64,000 nt of DNA from Euptelea pleiosperma (taxonomy: Eukaryota; Streptophyta; Magnoliopsida; Ranunculales; Eupteleaceae), in NCBI GenBank assembly GCA_035048495.1, contig CM068548.1, forward strand, positions 17,133,188 through 17,197,187, given 5' to 3'. Below, piece after piece: positions 51,201-63,200 of the stretch. Made by a program: the position numbers and the translations under genes. The notes under the pieces were generated by a model that was not told the origin of the DNA, ran no database searches, and was given only the letters and a program-made list of their open reading frames with translations. How positions within the stretch are numbered: the stretch's first letter is position 1; the number at the start of each line of letters is the position of its first letter.

Positions 51201-54200
51201 CAGCATTCTAAATCAACATGGCTGGAAATTATGATGGGTTTAAGTGGGGAATCTTGAGAGAGAACATGTAAATTGAGGTTAACTTCCAAATTCCAATCCT
51301 ATAATGTATATGTATGATATAAGATGAGAACATTCCAATCCTATGGTCCAATTGGTAACATGTTCAGGGAACAGTTCTGGGAGGAGTTGGACGGCATTTC
51401 GGGCTTGTGGGACTATCCATGGTGTACGGGAGGGGATTTTAATGTCACACAGCTCCTTCAAGATAAGAATGTGAGAGGTAGAGTTAGCACTAATATGAAG
51501 GCATTCGGGGAATTTATTGATAGACACTTTCTTATGGACATTCCCATGGGGGGAGGTAAATTTACTTGGCCGAATAACCAAGAGCAGCCTACCTTGAGTT
51601 GGTTGGACATATTTCTTGTGTCGGCAGCCTGGGAAGACCACTTCATGGGAGTTTCTCTTCTTGTTATGCCAAGGCTGACATCGGACCATGTCCCCCTGTT
51701 GCTAGATTGCAGGGGGTTTCGGTCCAAGCCTTCTCCCTTTCGGTTCGAGAACATATGGTTGGGTGTTCCACAGTTCAAAGAAAGGGTGGAGGAGTGGTGG
51801 AAGGCCTTGTCCTTTTCAGGCACACTAGGTCCTACCTTTAGGTGTAAGCTTAAAGAGCTCAAAGATAGGATTAAACTGTGGAACCGGGAGGAGTTTGGTA
51901 GAATCGACCATTGCAAGGGGCTGGTGCTTGAAGAAATTTCCTCTCTTGATAGGAAGATGGTCCTCTCATTGTAGAGGATTAGGTGAAAAGAGTTAATCTT
52001 AAGGCGGAGTTTCAGAAGTTGGTCAGGTTGGAGGAAATTAGTTGGAAATAGAAGTCTAAAATCAGATGGTTAAGGGAGGGAGACAACAATAGTAAGTTTT
52101 TCCACAAGACGGCCAACGCTCATAGAAGATGCAATCATATAGCTCGATTGACGATACAAGTCAGTATTCTGGAAGAAGAAAGTATCAGAAAAGGCATCGT
52201 GGGATTCTACGTGAACCTTTATGTTGATCCATCTTTTTACAGACCTTCTTTGGATGGGTTGCAATTTAAACATATTAGCACTAGGGAGAGGGAGAGAATG
52301 GAGGGTCCTTTGAAGAGGAAGAGGTGCTACTAGCGATCTCGCAATTGGCTTCAGACAAAGCTCCGGGCCCTGATGGCTTCACTTTAGCCTTCTTCAAATA
52401 GTGTTGGGAGATCATTGGGTTCGATTTTATGAAGGTAGTCCGTGATTTTCAAGAGGACAGATTTTTGGACCATACCTCTAATAATACATTCATAGCCATG
52501 GTACCAAAGTTCCAAGGGGCTAATGATATTGTAGACTTTAGGCCCATAAGCATGGTTGGGAGTGGATACAAGATTATAGCCAAGATGTTGGCTACAAGGC
52601 TCCGTGGGGTTTTGCCCTCAATCATCTCGCCGGCACAAGGGGTCTCTAAATTCTAGATGAGGTCCTTATTGCCAACAAGTGCATTGATTCTAGAATCAAA
52701 GCTGGCATCCCGGGGATCATTTGTAAAATCGACACGGAAAAGGCCTACGAGCACGTGGACTGGAGTTTCCTAGACTACATGTTGGGGAGGATGGGGTTTG
52801 GCTCTAAGTGGAGGCTATGGATCCGCAAATGTATCTCAACATGCTCTTTCTCTGACCTAGTTAACGAGGCTCCGATTGGGTATTTTAGGAGTTCTAGAGG
52901 GCTGAGACAAGGGGATCTGTTATCCCCCTTCTTGTTTATTATGGTAGTGGAGGCTTTAGGGAGTATGATTTCTAGAGCAGTTAGCTTGGGAGAGCTACAT
53001 GGCTTCCAGATAGCCCAGAAGCCCCGGAGATCTCTCACCTTCAGTTCGCGGACGATACTCTTCTACTTCTAGACCCTTTAGTTAATTAGATGAGATTTCT
53101 TAGAGGGCTCTTGTGTTGCTTTGAAGCAGTTTCTGGCCTTCACGTTAACTTAGCGAAAAGTAAAGTCTATGAGGTGGACCATTTATCGGAATTAGCTAAT
53201 ACTCTCAACTGCTAGATTGATAGTATGGCTACCACCTATTTGGTTATGCCCTTAGGGCATCATATAGGTCAAAGTTTTGTGGGAGCCAGTCATAGAGCGT
53301 TTCAGGACCAAACTTGCGTCTTGGAAAACTAAATACTTATCGAAAGGAGGCAAAGTGGTGTTCATCAAGAGCACTCACTCCAGCTTACCAATCTATTATA
53401 TGTCCCTATTCATAGCCCCAAGTAGTGTGGTGAAGGAGTTGGAGAAACTAATGCGGACCTTTTTGTGGCATGACAGATTGGACAATCGCAAAATGCATTT
53501 GGTGGCAATCAGTGTGTAAGAATAAGTGTAAAGGGGGATTGGGGATCAAGAGCCTCAAAGAAATGAATCATGCCCCATTGGGTAAATGGCTATGGAGGTT
53601 CGGGGAGGAGGGTTCTTCTCCATGGGCGAAGGTCATAGCGAGCGGGTACGGAGTTTCCCACTTCGGGTGGGAAAGTTGTCCCTCTCACATCCCTTATGGT
53701 TGCAGTGTATGGAAGGGTATCTTGAAGGTTTCCGAGGAGTTTGAACGCGGGATCCGATTTGAAGCAGGGATAGGTAATAAGATATTTTTTGGGGAGGATA
53801 ATTGGCACGAAGAAAGCTCCTTCAAGGAAGGTTTTCTGGATCTTTATGGCCTTTCGGAGAGGAAGCAATGGACCATCCAAGATTGTATAGCCAGGGAGTG
53901 GGAGGGGGTAGGATGGAATTTTGGGTTCAGGAGAAATCTGAGCGATTGGGAAATAGAGCCTCTTTCTAGTTTGCTAACTCGACTCCAAGATGTCCACCTT
54001 TCTTCGATGGCACAGGACAAGAGTGTGGATGTGGGCGAAGAATGGAGTCTTTTCCGTCCGGTCTTTCTATGGAGCATTAAAAGGAGAAAAAGGGTCACGC
54101 TTTCCAGCTACCTTAGTTTGGAAGGCTAGCATTCCCTCGAAAGTTGTGTTCTTCATTTGGGCAACTTGCTATGAGAAGATACCGACTATCGACCACTTGA

Positions 54201-57200
54201 TCTCCAGAGAGCTGATTATGGTGAACTATTGCAACATGTGTAAGCATAGTGGGGAATCCGTGTTCCATTTGCTGATGCATTGTGATGTGGCATGGGAGGT
54301 GTGGTCAATGTTCCTGAAGGAGGTAGGGTTGAGATGGGTGATGCCAGGTTCTCTTAAAGCGCTCCTCTCGAGTTGGCAATCTCCAGTGTTGTCTAAACGA
54401 GGGTGAATTCTATGGCAGCTGCTACCCTTTGCGATATAGTGGGGTCTGTTGAAGGAAAGGAACCAGAGGGTTTTTAAAGGCAAGAGTAAAGACTTGGACT
54501 CTATTGTCCTCAACATCAAGGGTCTTGTTTTCTTATGGTCTAAAGGTGTAAACTGATTGTAGAGGGCTCTTTTTTGAGGATTTAGTCTTTAGATGGGACC
54601 TCCTCTGCCGTAGGGACGGAAGTCAATTTGTGGCAGGCAGTTTTTGTCTTGTATGGTGCTTAGCCTAGTGGAGGTCATCTCGACCTCTCTAGCTAAGCCT
54701 TTCGTTTTCCGAGGCTTTGTCTTTAATAAAATTTACACTTACAAAAAAAAAATACATGATATAAGATATTGATGCAAGACATTTAACTAATACTCCCCAA
54801 AAGCCGCGACTGTTGGTAGCGTGAGATTAAATTCCTTTATCTCATAGGATCTATCTAGGTTCTCGGTCGACACGACCCTTCGTGGGCCCATATCACACAG
54901 GCCACCCCACCCCGAGTGTGCCCCATATTACGCAGGCTGCCCCACTCGAGCCCGGTGTGAAAATGCCCCTGCATTAGATAATTTAGCAACACCAGATGCC
55001 ACACCAACTTGCTACCATTATTCAAAGTTCCGTCTCAAAATGTCTCGGCCAACACCTCTCATTCCAATAAGGTACTAAAACAATATATATGGGAATAAAA
55101 CGCCCCGCATCAGGATGTTAATTTAATTATCAAAAATTGATAATGTCTGGAAGTAGTATTATTTAAACTTAATTGAACATTAGAATAGCTTAGTTTAATG
55201 TATTTGCATATTGAGACATGTTAACATGTATCTTTATTTTTCCAAAATGTATTGCTCCATTTCATTCTTCCAGCTTACTGAGATACAGAACGAGACTAAG
55301 ATTTTAAACCTCGCTTGCTGCAGACATGTGGATCCGCAACAACTGACTGGTCCTTCCACCAGAAACAATGAGAGTTTTAGTAAGGTAGCCAAGAGTTCAA
55401 AAGGAGACACTTCTAGCATTGGCTGAAGATTTTGGAGATGTTCTATAGCAAATATTACATTCTTCTCCTACCTTGCAGTCTGATAAGACTGAGACTTTAT
55501 TGACCGCAATTTCAACATCTTCAAATTAGATATAAATTTTCATAATATCAAACAGTAGGAAGTTAAGATGATACATGTGCATCAATAGTTTGGATAAAAA
55601 CAGGTGGAACTTTCCTACTAGAACACTCACCGATAGCCGTATTTAGCTCTTCCTGTGTCATGCTTGGGATTCAAGATGAAAATGTTGTATGCATCCTCAA
55701 GTTGGAGATATTCAACAAGATGTGTAAAAAGAATATCTATCATATCCACGTCTACTTGCCAAAGAACATTTTCGTCATCCCTGTATACAGTAACATAAAA
55801 AGAAATAAATGATAAGAAGCTTGAAGGGAATAAGGGATATACAGCCAATCTGCATATAAGAATCAGCAAAGGATGTTGTCAAACTGAATGGTCCAATCTA
55901 AGCGTGAAAGATGCACAATGTAACAGAACTGTGAAAGTGACGCTACCAAAAAGAGTAGATTGATTGTTATATAAACCAAGGTTTAAAGGAGGCCGTTTTA
56001 ACGGTTAAACGGACTGGGGGCGTTATTGTTTAAACGGCCGTTAAAACGGATTGAAATGGCCAGGGGCAAAAATAAAAAAAAATGGGAAAAAACAAAAAAA
56101 AACCGGAATTAAACGGATTTGAACGGTTTTAACAATTTTAACGGAATTAAACGGATTTAAAGGCCGTTTTTTCACAAAAATTTTCAGAATTAAACGGCTG
56201 TTTAAACGATTTTAACGGCCGTTAAAACAAAAAAAATGGCCGTTTTTTTTCAAAACCGTTAAAACGTGTTGAAACGGTTTTAACGGAAACGGGCTTGGGG
56301 CGTTACCGTTTAAACGGCCGTTTAAACAGCCGTTTTTAAAACCATGATATAAACAATCTAAATCGTCCACAAAAGAAGTATAAAAAAGGAGCAACTTATT
56401 TGTAAACATAAAAACATCTTGATGGGTTGTTAAAGGTGAGAACCTAGGGAAGTTTTCAGGTCTAAACAGTAGACCACCTAGCCGAGCCCAGACTAGGTAC
56501 ACACCTCCACAAGCCTACATGAAATTTTCAACCAGGCCAATGCCTAGTATATAGGGGGCCAAAATGTCATTTTCAAAAAGGTAATAAAAAAGTTCTCAAC
56601 CTTTGGCCCTCATTCGATGATAAAAGACTCTTAAAAGAATTTCTTGCATAGCTATTCCTTTAGACTCTAGTCTTGACCATTCATAGATCAATTCAATTTG
56701 GTGATTTGGTCAAGTAATCACCGTCCATCTGATTTGGGTCCTCCTACAGAGAGGGTAAAATCAATCACGGGTATTTTTTTTCAGAAATATTCCAAAATCC
56801 TTAAGATTGTGTATTTATCGTTATTAAAAAAACACTATCATAGTTGGGTACTTGGCTATGTTTATTAAGGACCTGTCTAATGGAGTTTAATTTGTTTTAT
56901 CAGTTTAGTACTCTAAAATTAAACTATTAAGCTCAAGTAATTAAATTAGTGATATTACATATCATATTACATGTGATATTAACATAAACGGCTGGAACGT
57001 TCATCAGACGAGTGTCTAACCGCCTAGGCAATTAGTTAGGTCCAACGCCTGAGTCACATAGGCATTCTTACAACCATGGGTATGTCAATGCTAATATTTT
57101 CAATATGAACATGAATCCACATATTTTACCAATTCCCATAGCCAAATCAGAAAAGCTGTCAAGATCCAAAGCCTATGCCACTAAGTACATTGATTCACTC

Positions 57201-60200
57201 AATAGCGTGAATAAGTCATGTTAAACTTAAATCCCATATGCTCCAAATCTTCATGCTTTACCTGGTATCGGATATATTATCCTTGCGGGATAGGACCTTT
57301 ATGGCATGCTCAAAAACAGAAGTAACCTTTTCTCCCATCTGTATGGCATGAACAGAAAAACTGCATACAGGCAAACCCAAAATAGCAGTCAAAAAAATTC
57401 ATTACCGGGAAAAAGTGTACTACTTTCAAACGTATCATGTCCAGAACATGCCAATCTAGCTTTTGAACTGAAAAGTAGAGTCAGAGATCAGGGAATCATC
57501 ACTTGTAATTTATGTGACTGATAATAGGAAGATGATGGCGTTGTGCTTTATCTATGATAATCTTGTAAAATGGGCTGAGAGCCTCTCCAATATGTGGAAC
57601 TCGAGTATGTTCAAAAATGTGGTCAATTTTCATGAACCAGCGCTCCAGTTCTTCAGGACCAAGCTTGAATTCTAAGGAAAATATGACAAACAAGAACCAA
57701 TCAAACTGTTGGATTAATATAAAGTTAAACTGATAAACATAGGCAGACATGGAACAACATAATTGTTACCCTGGTTCCCTTTTCCTTCAAATCCTATGAA
57801 AATGAAATTCACGGGGACTGGAAAGTACATAGAGTCGACTTCCAAGAGCTTCATATAATTTGCAATGTTACCTGAGATACAGGAATAAAAGAATCAAGAT
57901 GCTTCAAAAGACCTAATCACCACCCAATTTCAAATTAATACTAGCTATAATTTGATTTGTAATGCAGCAACAAGGTCTTAAAGATGTAAATCGATGGTAG
58001 ACACTTTGGTATTCAAATTATTGTGCTAATACAAATAAAACTTATGTGAAACTAGTACTTCAAATTTTTAAAACTTTACATATTGAGTACTCGTCATACA
58101 CAAATATTATAAAAATATACTAAATGTTGGAATTAAATCACTATAAATAATTGCAAACAGTCAATGGCCAGAAATTTTACAACTTTGCATGTTGAGTACT
58201 CTTGTCATACCCAAGTATTATAAAACATACTAAATGTTGGAATTGAATCACTCTTTAAATAATTGCAAATAGTCAATGGCCAGAAGACAATTAAGTTATT
58301 TGCATAATTTGAGTATAATGATGAAGGTGGCAATTTGATTCCCTCCCCAAAGCGACTACCTTGATTTGGCTAGCAATTCAAAGGAAAATCTTAACTAATT
58401 GGAAGAAAAATTGCGACAATGATCCCTTTTCTTTTTGTGCAGAAATAACAGAAAAAACTTTCCATGTTTTTTTTATAATTGTAGACTTTATTGAGGGCAA
58501 TAAGCCAAAAGGAACAACGATGGCAGCCAAAGAGGCCGAGATGACCTACAAAGGACGAACCCAAAAGCAAACAGAACAGAAAGACAACAGGAAAATGGGA
58601 TTAAACCCCCTCCCTCAAACAAAGAACATCCAAATGAAAAACAAAGCGAAAAAGAGACCGCGATTAAACAATTTCGACCAAAAGACCAAAAGCCCCTTGA
58701 TGTTAAGAATGAGATTCGCCACCTCCTCCTCCTTTCCTTCAAAGATTCTAGAATTTTTATCCTTCCAGATTCCCCAAAAGATAGTAAAGGGTAACATCCT
58801 CCACAAAATAAGACCTCTAGCAGAGAAAGCCTACGTGTACCAACTAGCAAAAAGGTTCGACACTGATCCCGATATAACCCGAGTCATCACAATCTCAACC
58901 AGAAACTTAGTCCACATTGCTCTTGCAATGTCGCAATGAAGCAAGAGGTGGTTGACTGATTCCCCACAATGCTTGCACATCGAGCAATAGTCCATAATAG
59001 TAATCTGTCTAGAAATCAAGTGGTCCACTGCTAGAAGCTTGTCTAGCATCACAGTCCATAAGAGGAATGCTACCTTGGAAGGCAGCTTGGACCCCCACAC
59101 AAAAGAAAACGGAAAACTATCCCGAAGAGGACTGAGAAGAAACTCATAAAAAGACTTAATCGAGAATTCCCCATTTTTCGACAACAACCAAATACACCTA
59201 TACGGAATCATAAAAGGCAAGCAAGAATCATGCAAATGAGACAGAAATAGATTTCACAATCATTCAACCTTCTTCTGAAACCGAAATTCCATGTCACATC
59301 TTCCCCTTCTCGAATGACACATAACTGAATGAGACTATTCTTCTTCTTGGAAAACTAGAAAAGACCAAGGAACTCCACCATAAGGGGAGTTTCACCCAGT
59401 GTTTTAAAACTCGTCAAGTCAACTCGAAACTCGGCTGAGTTGACTCGAAATAAACTCGAATCAAAATATACAACGGACTTGGCGCGTTGTTTTTCTGTAA
59501 AACAACAACGCACCAAGTCCGATGTTTTATAATCGACGCACCAATAAATTTCTTGAACTTGGTGAACTCAAATTAAACCAAATCTTATAAATTCTGGTTA
59601 TAAAAATATGATATTTATATATTAATATTAATATTTGTATATAATATTAATATATTACTCGAGTCGAGTTAGTTCGAGTCGTCGAGTTAATTCAACTCAG
59701 TAGACTTTCGAGTCGAGTTTTCAAACACTGGTTTCACCACACCACCTATCCTCCCAAAACCTCACCATATCCCCCTTCCCCGCTTTATACTTAACCCTCT
59801 CAGAAAATTTTGCCAAGCCCTTCATGATACCCCTCGATTTTTGTTTCCAACTAATCTATTCCATATTCACTAGGGGTTGATATTCTGCCTTCAGGTCGGC
59901 TCTCCTACATCGATCTTCTAAGGACAAAAGATGATCTTCCCCTTTCTAGTCAATCAAAAAAATATCCTCTAGAATCGTACCCCTTATCTGGTCTACCCTA
60001 CCAAGCTCCTCTTGATTCCAAATCTTTATCTTTTCTTTCAAGGCTTTAAGCTTTCGATTAAATACCCCCCTGCTCTCCTAAAGAAGGGGAAATTGTTTGA
60101 CCATACCATGACCTTATCCTTAAAGTTCGAGCAAGACAACCACATATTCTCAAACCAGAACGGAGAAGGCCGACTGCAGATCTCACCGCGATCTAACAAA

Positions 60201-63200
60201 AGATGCGCATGGTCCAAAGCTGGCCAAGGGATCGACACCTACCACCTGAGAGAGACCACTAAAATGCTCCTCCCACCTGGCTGAAACCAAAAACATATCC
60301 AATCTACTGAGGATAGGAATATCTTGGTTGTTGGACCACATGAACTTACCCCCTCCCATTAGCAAATCCAATAGGAAATGGCAAATAACTAGATCTCTAA
60401 ACTCCTTCATGTTTCCTGTCATCCTACAATCCCATTCCTATCATGAGTAAAACAAATGACGTTAAAATCCCCTCCAATACACCATGAGAGGTCCCAAAGG
60501 CCCACCACATCGTCCAACTCCTCCCAAAATTAAGCTCGAAAACTCCTCTCCGAGGGTTCGTACACCCCAGACAAAACCCAAGAAAGCTTATCACCCACAC
60601 AACTGCATAAGATCAATACAGAGAACGCTCCCACCACCACATCCCAAACATCCATAAATCCATGATCCCAAAAGATGACTCCTCCTCCTGAAGAGCCAAT
60701 AGTCGAAAGCTCATACCACTCGAACTCCCTGACCACATAACTCTCTGATATCCCTATCCTCCATTTTATCAAGTTTGGTTTCTTGGAGAATCACCACCTT
60801 CGCCCCCCATCTCCTGATTACACTCTTAACCACCACCCTCCTATCCTTATTCCCAAATCCTCTAATGTTCCAAGACAAAAAATGTGTCATCATTAATTAC
60901 CACACACCTTCCTTACTTTCCCACGACTACTAACATCCACAACATTTTCGGTATAGAATTGACATGCCAATTGTTGCAATTTGTGAGAAACTCTAGACAA
61001 TTTATCTGTAGACCCCGGACTGACATCCTATTTTGCCTCTAGATCCCTCTCCCTCATGGAAACCCATTCTCCTCCGCTACAATCACTAGCTCATAGCAAT
61101 AGACCTCGATGTATTCCCCATGCCCACATCCATTGAATCCTTGGAAATTGGAATGCTTGCTCCCCAACGAGTTCGCACAAGGAGCAGCTAGAGCTTGCGT
61201 GGAGCAATCTAAACTCTCGACGGAATATAAAAGAGGACCGTTGGCCTGCATAGACAACACAACAAACTCATGTGGACACTCAGCCCGAGGACAATCTCTC
61301 AAATACACATTAAGATTAAGACCCCCATTTTCTTTCTTTGTTGATTCCTCTCAATGAAATTTGCTATTCAAGTTCACTACACATCAAACCCAAAGACAAA
61401 CCTATCCACATGATATTATTGCTGACCCAAACGTCTGGATGGACCTCCTCAGGCTGATCCGCAGTAAGTGTAAGAGGCAAGCAACCTGCTTTCCTAACCA
61501 TATCAACCAGACTGTGATAAGGCGGTAACCCAGAACATCAATCTTTCCATGTTTTCATTAGATGCCCTTGAGTTCAAAACATTTAAGTATTTATAGAATT
61601 TTGAATTGTTTTGTAGTTAAACTTTATTATCTTTTTTCTTGCAGGTTTATGAAGCATATGTTGCCACTCCTTGGGCAATCTTTTTTCGTTTCTGATGAAT
61701 GACAAGATCACAAGATCATATGAAGGAAGGAAGGAAGATATAGAAATATAACAAGGGAATAAAGTTTCCTAGGTACAAAAAGATATTCTAGAATCCATGT
61801 TATCCCCAGTACAATAAGGACATAGCCAGGGTACATCTTAAACACAATATTTACACATATAAATTGAACTGTTAGACACTTCCATAATATGGTTGGTCCA
61901 TCATTGAAGGAAAGGAGCTCTATTTTTTCTTTTTCTTTCTCTTTTTATAGTTAACTTGCAAGTATAAATTATTGCATTAAAAAAGGGTAAAGGATCTGTA
62001 AGAGTAAATTTCTTGGCTTTGTACTATTGTTGTTATTTGTCCATCTTTTCCAAGGCATATGGTGATCCAGCCCACTTTGCAGCCAATCAAGATGTACAGC
62101 CTCGACAATAACCCTTTAGGGTTTCACATAATCAATCTAACATTTCAACCAATCACCGAGAAAAACAAAAGAAAGGATTAAGAGTGCTTTAGATCCTTTT
62201 GACAATCTTAGGCAAGTGCTTGGAGAACTTCCCTTCTTTTCCACCGTTCTATAGGGAATCAACAAGAAAGAAATAAAAGACTTTCAAAATAATTTCTCTG
62301 ATCCTCCTACTCTCAGGTGGTCAAGGAATAGGTGGATCGATCTTCGATTCCAATGGATATCCCGCCTTTATTACTAACCGGTCATTTAGTAGCCTTAGCT
62401 GGTGATCAGGGTTGTTTCCCTATCGACGATGAAACTTATCCCCCATCTTCAACTTGGTCTAAAATGAGGAAATGGAAACCCGATGTTGATCAAGGTGTAT
62501 AAAAGCAAATCATGATCAAGAACTGGGTAATGTATGGGAGGGACTATGTACTCCTTTTAGAGCTCACTGAGCCCTTTGAGCAGTTCATCAGATCATTGAA
62601 TCATTTATTTCTCTCGAAATCTATTAAATTCTTATTTCTACACATGCTTATTGAAAGCGTTAATTGTACCAATATCTTGTGAGATTTGAAGGCATTTTGT
62701 GGCCCTCGCCCTCACGTCGTGATATTCATGCAGAATGGCATCCTCCAAATGAAGATGATATTAAGACCAACTTTGATAGTTGCTCTTTGGGCTATCCGAG
62801 TCCATCGGGTACAAGTGTGTCTTCCAGAATTCGAAAGGAGAGATCACTGATAAATACTCGAGTCGAACTAAGGACAATGATTTAAACAAAGCCGAAGCTC
62901 TTTATTCTTTCAAAATTTAAAATTAACCAAAATGTTACAAGTTACAACTAAGCAATATTGTGGTCGAAGGCGACTCTACCAATGCTATTTGTTCAGCACC
63001 CATTAAGAAGAAAGGCGTGTGAAGAAACTTCCGTCTCGTTAAAAAGACCGCACACTTGGTATATTCTCTAGTGTGCCAAGGTCAGTTAATGAGAAGCCTG
63101 ACGTCCTAGCTAAAAACAAAGTCAATTAGGAGTGTTATGTATTCTAATGTAGGCACAGCCTTTGTAACCATTTGTATCTCTTTCTTTCTATTGTATTTTT

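Noticed and set aside
51458..51916. 152-codon minus-strand open frame
   Set aside because: Shadow of the LINE endonuclease frame on the opposite strand.
58361..58939. 192-codon plus-strand open frame
   Set aside because: Antisense shadow over the 3' part of the minus-strand LINE; crosses its poly(A) end and target duplication.
62160..62660. Possible coding remnant upstream of the RNase H fragment (for example [19 protein letters not shown])
   Set aside because: Too broken to assign; could be LINE-derived but I could not match it to a named domain.
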